A stretch of DNA of 64,000 nucleotides from Chrysopogon serrulatus (taxonomy: Eukaryota > Streptophyta > Magnoliopsida > Poales > Poaceae), in assembly GCA_015844335.1 (NCBI GenBank), contig JADLZL010002415.1:124001-188000 (forward strand), read 5' to 3'. Numbering within the stretch: position 1 is the first letter of the stretch; every line of letters begins with the position of its first letter. The position numbers and the translations under genes were made by a program. The notes under the pieces were generated by a model that did not search any database, was not told the DNA's origin, and was given only the letters and a program-made list of their open reading frames with translations. Below, one piece after another: positions 35,318 to 46,249 of the stretch.

Positions 35318-38300
35318 ATGGAGCTGTCGATGAGCGGCGGCTCCTGCGGACGTTCGGCCGGTGCGTGACCTTCCTCGCGCGCGTCGCCTCCGAGCTCGTG
35401 CTCCAGGCGCACCCCGCCAAGGTTCGCAGCCCCTCTCGTCGCCTCTCCCCACCGCTGCGTCGGGGTCTGCTCATCTCACTGAGTCGTCGTCTTATGAGCT
35501 CTCTTCTCGGACGTTTCATCTCAGCTGGAGATGCACACGCTCAACAGCTCGCGGTCGGCGTACGCTTCGGTCTCCCTAGCGCGCGACTTCTTCGACCTGT
35601 ACCACCTCAACGCCGCGGCTTCGGCACCGTCTTCCACGCCGCTGCAGTGCAGCGTCCTCCTCAAGTCCCTGCTCGCCGTCCTCCGCACGCCGTACGCCGC
35701 GCTCGACCGACTCGCCATCTCACTCCCGGAACCCGACGCACCCAAGCTCCAGATCACCCTCCACTGCCTCAGCGGTACGCATACACGCTACCCTCCCTTC
35801 CTGTCCCCATCTAGCCTCTTTCACTAAGAAATCTTTGCGATACATTTCCCGGTCTTGTGAATTTCGTGCTTCTGGCTCGCTGTTCTCTACACTCCAGCCA
35901 GTATTTTTACGGTTTGGCTGGGCTCTGCTTCCCCTTGTAGCTCTCATTTCTCCCAATTCCTTTTGTGCTGCGTTGTTAAGGTGTGAGGAAGACGTACTGG
36001 ATCGTGTGCAGTGCGGAGCCTGAGGTGCAGTCGCTGTCGCTAGACCGCGGACGATTCCCGAGCCGCCTCGCCATCCGGCCGCGGGAGCTCGCGCGCCTGC
36101 TGTCCAACTTCCAGTCCTCGCTGCAGGAACTCACAATCATCGCCACAGATCCTGCTGCAGGGCTACCTGATGCCGGAGGGGACGTCGGGGGCAAGGCTGT
36201 TGAGCTCCGGAGCTACAATGACCCGACAAAAGGTGCTTCTCTTCTGTTCTTTCTGGATTGGTTGTGGACATTGTTTTCAGACTAGTGATTGGACTGTTAA
36301 ACTGTCGTGGTTTGGGGGTCGCAGATGACTGTGACACTAGATTGCACACACAACTATGGATTGACCCTGTCGAGGAGTTCGTGGAGTTTGTTCATGCTGG
36401 TGATCCGGTGGATGTCACCTTTGGGGTAAAGGAACTGAAGGTGATCAATGATCTATCCCTTGCTTTTGTGATGGGAAACAGATTGTAATATGATATGCCT
36501 TTAATTGGAGAATAACTTTGTAGGAGCAGCAAGGAATTATGGAAAATATATGTCTGTCTAGGACTCGGCACATGCATTACATTTGCAACTCCCTACTATC
36601 GAGAATACAATAAACATGTTTGCAAGTTAAAATTCCTTTCAGTGCATTTCCAAGCTATGATTTCTCTTGGCTAGAGGTTTGTTAGTTCTTATATATCTCT
36701 CCATTGCTAGAAGGATCTTACTTCATGAGTTCATGACAAGTGGTATGCTTAGAAGTTCATATATTCTGTAGTGGATTTATTTGAGAGACAGTTGGTGCTG
36801 ATGATTGCTTTCTCACCCTGTAATACTAATGGTGTCTGCACTTTTTTCTTTCTTTTTTCGCTTCCATACTAGGCTTTTTTAACATTTTGTGAAGGATGTG
36901 AGGTTGACATCCTCCTATTCTTTGAGAAGACTGGCGAGTAAGTTGTCGTGCTTCTGGAATTTCGTTATCTTTTTCGGATTGGTCCTCTTGAGCTTTCATT
37001 GAATTGCAGACCTGTTCTTCTGGTCCCAAGATTCGGATTGGATGATGGAACAGCTTCTGATTTTGAAGCTACTCTAGTTCTGGCTACTATGACTGTATCG
37101 CAACTATCTGACAGCAATGATGCCCAACAACCAGCTACATCAGCACAACACATGGGAGAACCAAGGGCTGCTGCTACACCAACACTAGTTCCTGAAAATG
37201 TCTCGAACCATACTAAAATATGGTCAGAGCTTTCAGGTGTGTATCTTTCTTGTGAAATGTTCTTTTTCAAGGAACCATTGGCATGGTTACACTAGATGCA
37301 CGCCTTCCTATGTCCAACTGGACATCATTGTGATCTGATGGGAACCAGGGCAGGACTTTGGGCCTGTACAGAACGTAATAGCCATTTTTGGCAATTGGCG
37401 TTGCTGGTATCAGACCACAATGAATGGATGGTGATATGCCTTTGTGTAATCACACTTTCATTTAATGAAAAAACTGCTTTTATATCTGAATCCTAGCACT
37501 GTCTTTGTTGCTATACCATCAGGTTAGTTAAATAATAAATATAAGCAAAGCCTTCTTAAACAGGTAGCACTCCCAAAAGCTTTGAAGCTAGCAGAGAAAA
37601 ACATGCCCAGAGGAACAGAAATGCAACCTCTAATGTGCTGAATGACATGTCAATGCTGCCCAATGTTACAAATGCTCCACGCAAGCCACCATTTGCAGAT
37701 AATGCAAACGATACGTATCCTATGAGTCGTTTTCAGTTTTCACTTAATCTTTGCTAATTTATTTTCAATGTTATAATTTGTTGTCACCTGAATTATGAAC
37801 TCATAACTTTGAATCTGCTGCATTTCGTTTCAATCCTCTCATTAGCGAATAAACATATGTTTAAGATAAACCTAACAACATCTTGATAGCTGATCTCCCA
37901 CATTAAAAAGAGCTGGTTTTCTATGTTTTCTGTGTCGTAAGGAAATCTAAAACCTTTTACATTCTATATCTGGGATTCTCACCATCCCTCAACATGGAAC
38001 ATTTCTGCTCTGTAGACATACAAAGCCTAATAGTCTTTGTGTGCCTGTCTCCTGTCTTCCTCAGAGTAACATTTTTTTTCCTATACTAATTAGCCAGTCA
38101 AAGTTGGCTTGCAGAAAAGAAAATACTGCAAACATTTTGTATAGTGCCAAGTTGTTTTATATGTTAGGTTGTATAGTTGCACTAAGTAACCTAGTTGAAG
38201 GTATGTTGATATACAGTCTCTAAGTTTGATGAACTTTTTCTTAATATAAAGTTTGATGAACTTTCTTGCACAATATGTTGACTCTAAGAAACTACATGAA

Positions 38301-38761
38301 CTATGTGGGGGAAAGGTTATTGTCTTACTGACAAAAGTGATCTATTGTATCTGACATTCTGAATTGATAGGCCGATTCATAGATCATGCATTTGTTTTGG
38401 TGTTGATGGATTTTCCGTTGGTTTGTAATCATAAGTTGGTAGCTATGTGAAGTTTTTTCTTTGTGCTTCCTTAATTGGCTTGCACCACAGGACGCAGCCT
38501 TCACAAATGAATCACTTGGAAGAACATCCTGGTTAATTATCAAACAAAATCATTCATTACGTTATGTCATTAGTTACTGATACATTTCTACCTTAGTCGA
38601 ATGTTTAGCTAACTTGATTTTGTGATGTTGCAGAAGTTATCAGTGCTATTCCTCGATCGCAGCATCACCCGAGCAACTGGGTAGGTGCTGATGACAACGA
38701 CGATGACAATGAAGATGACGAGGAGCTTTTAGTCCAAACAACACCGCACTATATGGACTGA
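35318..38761 (+). CDS. RAD9: Cell-cycle checkpoint protein RAD9
   Basis: Exons: 35318-35421, 35525-35774, 35981-36232, 36325-36440, 36873-36937, 37010-37236, 37564-37714 and 38634-38761. The RAD9 clamp fold is recognisable throughout: VTFLARVASELVLQAHPAK, LEMHTLNSSRSAYASVSLAR, RKTYWIVCSAEPEVQ and the RFPSRLAIRPRELARLLSNF block. FLTFCEGCEVDILLFFEKTG and PVLLVPRFGLDDG follow. A disordered tail ends in an acidic stretch and TPHYMD. RAD9 joins RAD1 and HUS1 in the 9-1-1 ring that loads at DNA damage and activates ATR signalling in the nucleus. Two oddities. The start frame (MELSMSGG) does not run into LRTFGRCVTFL without one more base near 35335-35345. The strong donor at 37715 leaves the last exon out of frame, whereas a weaker donor at 37726 keeps it in frame. 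Confidence 0.9.
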
Positions 38762-39981
38762 GGATAAATGCTGATTCTAAACTATGTAGGCGCATTTCAG
38801 CCTAGTGTATAGTGGATGAACGAATTAGGAACTAGCTGAAGGCTTTGTTTACTCTTATTAGTAGTTCTAGTAGGGCAGGAGTTGGTGACTTCGACTGAAT
38901 TTCTCCAGCCATGTTACACAGTAATAACTCTCTTAACTCTGTATCCAGTGTGGCTTCCATTTCTTTTCGTAATGTAGAGAAAGATAAAAGTCGATTTGTT
39001 CCAATTCGCATAAATGTTATTTCTTCTCCATAAGAAAAAAAACAATGCATTGGAGAGAGAGAGAGAGAGAGAGAGAGCAATGCATTCGCATTTTTCTACA
39101 TTCCCGATGTATGTTGGGCGTGCGAAAGGACCCTGCTTGTTCATGTGTCGAGTCCATCATCACCTGTTGTCAAGCTATGCCAATTTGGTTTGTTTATGAC
39201 TGTGTTCCTGCAGCTGTGTGACTAAAAGATATGATTCTTTCACTTTAGTCGGCCTTGGAAGACGGTGAAAAGAAACTGAGATCTGGCATGGAAACTGCTT
39301 CCTTTAACTAAAAATAGAGGTTTTGCGTCTTCCCAGTATCCTGCACCAGAGGCGCCATGTTGTTCGAGGCGTGCACTTCGCCTGGCTATTTTTGAAAGGC
39401 TGCTCGAAGGGGAAAAAAAAAGTACATTTTTTAAATGAGTTTCTTCAGCGTGGCACTGATGTTTCTGCATAAGAAGGGTGCTGCTTTTTCATCGAACGAT
39501 TGAACTAGTATTAGTGACAGCTTGATTTGTTGAAGCAGGGTGGCGCTGCTGCGTCCCATAGGCCATAGCAATCCAACTCCAAGGCGCTTCTGGATTTACT
39601 TGATAGCAAGAGGGAATAGTAGAAGATTTCTAGGAGGTCAACCTGCAGCAAGAATCGCGCGCGGGGGCACAGGAGGCTGCTAGATGTTTGTGCCTCGCCA
39701 GTCGCCACGCGACCACGGGCCAGGGGCCACGCATTCTCGATGCCCAACGTTGCTTGAGCAAGGTCAGCGTTGTTGCCATCGCATTTCGCCCAGACCCGAT
39801 CGATGCCAGCGCCCAGCGCCCAGCACTTCCTGCCGCCTCCCGGCCTCCCGTAGTCCCGTCCCGTCTAAATAAAAGCGCTCTACACCGCCCAAGGTGCTCG
39901 CTCGCCACTGCCAGCTCCACCGTGCCACTGCCGGCCGCCACCTCGCGCGTCTCAAAGCCGGCCCCCCGCCCCGCGTCCACC
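38762..39981. other. RAD9 3' region and RALF upstream region
   Basis: Holds a (GA)n run at 39054-39078 and no supported gene. AAATAAAAG at 39866-39874 is a weak TATA-like candidate for the RALF gene, about 110 bp before its ATG. Confidence 0.5.
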
Positions 39982-40443
39982 ATGGCTTCGGCACGTCACG
40001 CTCTGCTGCCGCTGCTCCTCGCGGCCGCGACGATGGTGGTGGCTCTCGCCGCCGTCTCCGGCGGCGCTGCCACGGCGTCGGAGCTGATGACGATGTCGAC
40101 CATCCACGCGCGCGTGGCGGCGGAGTGGGCGGCGTGGTCGGCGGCGGCCGGGGCGCCGTCCGACGACGAATCGTGCTGGGGCTCGCCGGAGGAGTGCCCC
40201 GTCGTGTACGACGTGGGCGCCGAAGCCGGCGCCGCGCTGAGGGGCCGCATGGGGCTGCAGCTCTACGACGTGGACGCCGCGGCCAGCCAGCTGCCGACGG
40301 CGCAGTACATCACCTACAGCGCGCTGAGGCCGGACTCGGTGCCGTGCTCCGTGCCGGGGGCGTCCTACTACAACTGCCAGCCGGGCGCCGAAGCGAACCC
40401 CTATACACGCGGCTGCACCACCCTCACCCAGTGCCGCGACTAG
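39982..40443 (+). CDS. RALF (rapid alkalinization factor) peptide precursor
   Basis: Single exon, 153 residues. The start ATG at 39982 is in the good context CCACCATGG, and residues 1-33 form a signal peptide. The mature C-terminal part has the RALF hallmarks: YITY (109-112, the YIxY receptor-contact motif), then CSVPGASYYNC with Cys 122 and 132, and Cys 145 and 151. The four cysteines make the two disulfides of the family. RALFs are secreted peptides perceived by FERONIA-type CrRLK1L receptors and LRX cell-wall proteins. They raise apoplastic pH and control growth and pollen function. The usual dibasic RRxL site for the subtilase S1P is absent; RGRM at 87-90 is the nearest candidate. Two further Cys (65, 72) sit in the propeptide. 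Which RALF class it belongs to is not decided here. Confidence 0.92.
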   Translation: MASARHALLPLLLAAATMVVALAAVSGGAATASELMTMSTIHARVAAEWAAWSAAAGAPSDDESCWGSPEECPVVYDVGAEAGAALRGRMGLQLYDVDAAASQLPTAQYITYSALRPDSVPCSVPGASYYNCQPGAEANPYTRGCTTLTQCRD

Positions 40444-43400
40444 GCTAGCTTGCTCTTTCTTCTCTCTCTCTCTCTCTCTGATTTTTTTTTCCTGTTCCCG
40501 TCATCCCGTGGCGTGGCGCTCTCCGGCCATGGTTTCTTGCTGAGTTGATGCGCTCCTGTACGACCTGTGCGGGTTTGCATTCTCGTCTCTGGCCATCTGC
40601 TGGATGGCCTTATTGCCTCGAGGTTCGAGGGTGATGATTAGGTACTATAGGTGCTTTGACACCCACACATCCTGATGATATTCTTGTTAAGCAGATCAAA
40701 GAAAATGATCACAGGCGACACATGGGAAGTTCTCTCCTTTCTTTGTTTGTTTTCCTTTGATTTTGTTGTTCTAAATCAGTTGTCGGACTTGTTATTACTT
40801 ACGATTCACGAGGACCGATGCATTTCTCTCCCCATGACTGACTGTTAAGCACTCGGAGCAAGCATCTCTAAGGTCTTGTTTAGATTGCGTAAAAAGATGG
40901 AAAAATTTCAACTTTGCAACTATAGCATGTTTCATTTGTATGTGGCAAATATTGTCCAATGATGGACTAACTAGACTCAATAGATTCGTCTCGTGATTTA
41001 CAACTAAACTATGCAATTAGTTATTTTTTTACTTACATTTAATACTTCATGTATGTGGGTAAAAACTTGATGTGATGGAGAGAGAGTGAAAAAAGATCTT
41101 TAGCTGCTCCTATATGATTAAGATGAACTCAGTATAGATTCTATCTGGATGCTGTATGACATGGGAGCCAAAAAGATCCCCTTAAATACAGAGTGTTCTT
41201 TTTTAACTTTCTTTTTTAACTTTCCTATTTCTGTAGGAGAGAGTAATTTGAGTAAAAATCGATTTTATATTTTTGTACCTTTCAATAGTTTTTTATATCT
41301 TGGGTGCACTCCATGGAAAAAAAAAAAAACTTCTCTCTTTATTTTTGGCTAAACTTGTTGTGGCTGAAACCTCCATCTTCTTGACTTCGGTGAGGTCTTA
41401 ATTTAGGTTAGTGCTTGTTTGCTTTCATTAAATCCACCTCAATCTATATGGATTGAGATAATTTTTCATCTCAATCCATGTTTTATTAGAGTGGATTGAG
41501 GTAGAAATTAAATTAAGTTTCGCCCAGTTTACTTTAATACATATGGATTAAGGTGAGTACGCGTGTGTCCAAATGAGTCCTCAACTCATCCTAACCCATG
41601 TAGATTTGGGATGCAGCTAAATAATCCCTTAAGGATTTCATATCAGTTAGAGTTCTATCTGGTTCGTTGAGACTAAAGGAAAACTAGCAACACAAGATTA
41701 TCATGATAACCTGCCGAGAGCGCGGAGAGAAATGATAGGTGATGGTAATACTGCTCATGGTCTATTGGAGCATGGCCAGCAATCAACATGGATGGGGGCC
41801 AAGGTGGAGATGACCACAATACCATGGGTATACCATAACAGGTATGATAAAGAGGATATTGGCACCAACATGCTATACAACGTATAAAGGGAGCTCGGAA
41901 GATGTCGGTTGTGTTCGTCTAGGGCACCTCTAATAGTAGAGTTTAAGCGAGGTAACGACTTTAGATTCGCCTGCACAGCCAGCGCGCACCCGACAAGGGG
42001 CCCATTGGCACGAGGCTTCCGCCGTCCTTGGGGGCTGCCGGCGGTGCCGTGCCGTGGGCACCCTCGTTCCGTCTTTGGGGAGAGAGGAGGGAGAGAGAGG
42101 GGGGGGGGGCGGCGCGCCGAGATCGAGTGAGGGCAGCGCCGGGGTCGCAGGGGCGACCGAGGATGGGGTGCTTGGGATGGTCCGCGGGTTTATTTCAGAA
42201 AAGTTTGAGGGCTTTTTTGCAAATTAACCGAGACTTGCCAGATCTGGGCCGTTCGAACGCTCGATCGGATGGCCGGGAATGGCCCGCGACGTGGCCACGC
42301 TGGTTGACCAGCTTTTGTTGCGTGAATCGTACAAGAGATTTGTCATGTTGCCCCACATATAATATGTTTTTATTAATATATTCTTTCTCACGTTGAGAGA
42401 GAGAAGTTATGGCTTTCATGTACGTACATGCAAAGAGTTTAACTCTTTTCATCCCATATTAATTCAATTAGAAGCATGAAAAAGCGAATACGATGGAAAT
42501 GCTCAAATCTAGACCTAGACGAGATCTGTATATATCTATAACTTTACTATCTCTTACTCTTATCTCTCTTATATAAAAGCACAATCCCACTATTATATTT
42601 TTCACCAGTTTTGTAAAGCCACATCACACAGGGCCCTACTAAGCCACTATAAGGTCATTTGTAGAGTCTTGGTACCATCCATCCATGAACACGTTCATCT
42701 CCTTGCATCCCGCAACCGATGAGCCATAATGCCATGAATCGACCATCAACTTTTGTGATATGGGCCTCTGGGCTTTCCGGTGCCAATCCACCCACCATCC
42801 ATGATCCACCGCACTCCTGTGCTATAAAATCAGTCCAAATTGGTGTAAAAAAAATCAGTCCAAATTCATGGACAATATTATAATGCCAGATTGTGCTATC
42901 CTGCTGGCACTTTGTCTTGCCACATGATGACGGATGACTTGCCAGCAATGACGCCCGTCACCGTACATGAAGCTTCTACACATCACAGGCATCGACACCA
43001 CACCAGTGAGGCATTCCTTCATCCTCACCAAAGCTCATGCGTCATTGAAACTGAAAAAGCATCCAAAATTGCTCAAGATTTTCTAGGATTCTTCTGTGAG
43101 TGACTGTTCGAGCAGGATTTAGGTTTTCTTTTCGGTAAAAGAAAAGATTTTACCCTAAACCTTGATAGCCCATCTCTTAAAAGCCCACGAGGCTCATAAC
43201 TTTGCAAAGCCCACAACAAATTATGGACCACTCCATTCATCTCCCCTCATATTGCAAGCGGGACGGGCTGTGGACGGTCCACGAGCCACTAAGCTGGCCA
43301 CTAAACAATTAAGCGGGCTTTGCGGTAGTCCGCCAGCTGCAAAGTTATCGCCGCAATTAGTTAGTGGACTAGGCAGCGTGCTTGCGTGCGTTCTTCTACG

Positions 43401-45125
43401 GGATAACAAAATTTTTATATTAAAAGTATATGAATCGCATAATAAAACAATAATATTGTGAAATCCTATTTTACCATATTTTGCCTATAATGTGTTCAAG
43501 ATATTATTGTAGGCTTGCAAAAATTAAAAATCTATAGCAATTTCCTTCATACATGAATAAATCAATAAATAGATAAAAAATGTTCTTGCCTAACAAACAT
43601 TCAATTAGAAAAGGCAGTAAGAACATAGCAGATCTTGTCTAATTTTGTAGCATATACTCACAGTACACATTTTTACACCATTCCATGTCACATGGCCTGT
43701 TTATAAAGCACAAGAAGTTCTTCCCATATCTGAAATCCTAGGATGTGAAATGTTTGGAAAACTTGTGCTCGCTTTCCTGACTGCACTACAAGTTCTTCCC
43801 ATATCAGAAATTTCACACCTAGAGAAATTATCAAAAGAAGAAAGATGCGAGCAAACCTTCTTGATCCTAGGAATGATGGTGGAGAGCTTGATTATCTGCT
43901 TGTTGATCCTCTGCCTCCACCGCAGACTGGGACAGTATAGTCCCATATAGGCCCCCAGGCAATGATGCAACCACTGCTCTTCACAAAGATGTTGTGTGGC
44001 ACCCTGTGGTTGTTATATCATCCCTCGTTAGCTCGATGATGCAACACTGAAGTTCCAGCTCATTGGCCTTATATTATTGCTGCCGTTGGTGAGGCCTGTG
44101 GATCCATCAATCCTTGTCCCTGCTTAGCACGAGCAATTTAGAAGCAAGAAATGCTATGTCCAAAAGATAAATAGACGCCATCCACGTACTACTATTGCAA
44201 GTTGCCTACCTATGTTAATTTAGTAGAAAAATAATCTTGGTAAGTACTGTACATGTATACACATACACCATTCTGAATTGTTGAACCAAATATGATTGAA
44301 TGCACGCACTTGTCTATATAAATCCATAGATCGAAATTGCCCTAATCCTAGGGGGGCTTGTGTTTCCCTTATAGATTACAGTTCCTGCTATTCCATGGCT
44401 TATACACCAGTAGCAAAACAAGCACTAATATTCTTAGTATAAATATTGGGTGTAGCTTCTTATCTTCTAGGCATGGTTTGCAAAAAAAAAATGAAATTAG
44501 GTTGTCTGATTTCATAGATAGAAGACACAGATTACAATTATGGCATTCATTCTGTTGCTACTACTACTACCACCATGGTACTTCCCAGGTCATGCAGAGA
44601 ACAGGGATCAACTCAGACTATGAACTAATTGGTGAGCTGTTGATCCCTCTATTTCTAGCACAAACATCTGAATATGATGTACTGAAAGAAAATAACACAG
44701 CAAGAAGGCTTATATTCACCATTTGCTCAACGGAGATATGATGCAAACAGAGAAGTCCTGGGACGACAAAACACTTTCTTTCATAGAGCATCATCAGGTA
44801 GAATAATGCTAATGATAACTTACAGTTACAGACCAGATTCACACCACATTGGTAGGACAAGGCTGTGCAGATATTTGAATCAAGGAAGAAGCTTGATTTC
44901 GGACAACCTGCATTGTACATAATGCTACTGATAACTTACGTCCATGTGACATGGCAGCGGCCTCCATATCAAACACGGTGCCGGCACCGCCCCATCACGC
45001 CGGGCGCATGCGAACCACCGGCGTAGGCATCGGCCGAGCTTGCCGGAAACGCCGAACCCAGCCGAGATCTGCATCTCCAAATCATACCATGCCGACAATG
45101 AATAGATCTACCCATGAGCTCCTAA
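40444..45125. other. Intergenic, repeat-rich, no supported gene
   Basis: 40463-40480 is a (CT)n run in the RALF trailer. 40871-41060 is a partial MITE with the common grass text CTTGTTTAGATT and AGATTCGTCTCGTG; its right end was not found. 41330-43690 has MITE-like and Helitron-like fragments (for example TATATAAAAGCACAATCCC at 42569) without clear ends. 43700-44060 has short direct repeats (AAGTTCTTCCCATATC twice). ORFs up to 127 codons show no known domain. Confidence 0.4.
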
Positions 45126-45128
45126 TAG

Positions 45129-45353
45129 CTATCCATTAATAACTGGCAATGAATAGCTTCTATATTTTTTTATTTCAGACTGGAGAACAGAACTGAACAA
45201 AAATCGAAATGCGAAGGCATAATCAATCAAGTTTTCGTTCACATGTACTACTTCTCCAAAAGCAATTGCATCATAAACAGTATTAAATAAAGGTTGTTCA
45301 ACATCAATTGTTCCTAGGCAAGGGAAATTAAACGTGAGTGTGTGCTCACCCAA
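45129..45353 (-). other. Exon-like open stretch, unrecognised
   Basis: An open minus-strand stretch with coding-like composition (FNFPCLGTIDVEQPLFNTVY and FGEVVHVNENLIDYAF). I do not recognise the protein. No splice partner was established; the exon-like stretches at 47210-47270 and 48462-48644 lie on the same strand upstream and could belong to one gene or to a captured fragment. Chance ORF is also possible. Confidence 0.25.
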
Positions 45354-45647
45354 AACAGGTTGCAGGTTGGTGTTGAACAGGCCGGGAGCCGGTTCTGGCC
45401 AACAATGTTCTAGGTCATCAGCGACGATCTGGCTTGCGCGTTAGCCTCCTCCTCCACCACTGGAGAAGCTGGAGCCACCTCATCTCCATCCTCCTCATCC
45501 AGGCCCGCCACCGCTAATGCGCCAACAGGCGGCATACGCAAGCGCTAGCTTGCTACGGCCCGGCGGCGGCAAAGTGGTGTAGAGGCCGGTCGACGATGCC
45601 CTCCTGGTGCGCGGCCGTCGTCAAAAGTTAGTCAGACAATCAAAACT

Positions 45648-45929
45648 GAGGAAGAAGAAGTGGGTGGGGAGGTAGAGGGGATCTGGATCCTCCAGATCCA
45701 ACAATCGCCGACGAGCCAGAGGTAGTATTTGCCGAGTCGGGGGCCGGCATGACAAGACTCGCGTCTCCACCACCGCGAAGGAGCGCGAGGAAGAAGAAGT
45801 GGGTGGGGATGTAGAGGGGATCCGGATCCTCCGGATCCAACAATCGCCGACGAGCCGAGAGGTAGCCGCCCGGAGTGGGGACGCCGAAGCATGACAAGAC
45901 TCGCGTCTCCACCACTGCGAAGGAGCGCG
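45648..45929. repeat. Tandem duplication, about 140 bp x 2
   Basis: The unit starting GAGGAAGAAGAAGTGGGTGG is repeated: 45648-45786 and 45787-45929. The copies differ by scattered substitutions and a few-base indels. Each contains the near-palindromes GGATCTGGATCCTCCAGATCC or GGATCCGGATCCTCCGGATCC (21 bp each, listed by their core GGATCCTCC). Confidence 0.85.
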
Positions 45930-46249
45930 CCCTGCGATCCCTCGTGCGGCAAAGTGGCGAAGACCCAACAACTGAGGGAGAGAGGAGACGACTTGATAGA
46001 TCGGGACGGCGGGTGATAGGACGACGGGCGGAGTAGATCGAGGATGGGTGGGGCAGTCGCGACCGTCGTGGATTCCAGCCGGGGCGGCGCTATCATCGTG
46101 ATCCCGATGGACTGGCCCGTAGCACATGCACGGCGGGCGATGATGCGGGCGGGCGAGAGGCGCATGGGTAGGCGGCCGGACGGGCATGCCGGAGCGGAGA
46201 AGGGTGATTGGGTGAGGGACGTCGATTGGTGGCCTTCATTTGCCTCGCG

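Noticed and set aside
42524..43400. Possible second Helitron starting near 42524
   Set aside because: The 5' text is only loosely Helitron-like and no CTAG with hairpin was found downstream.
45621..46187. 188-codon minus-strand ORF
   Set aside because: It reads through the tandem duplication, giving repeated Ser/Pro-rich peptide. It is open in several frames because of composition.
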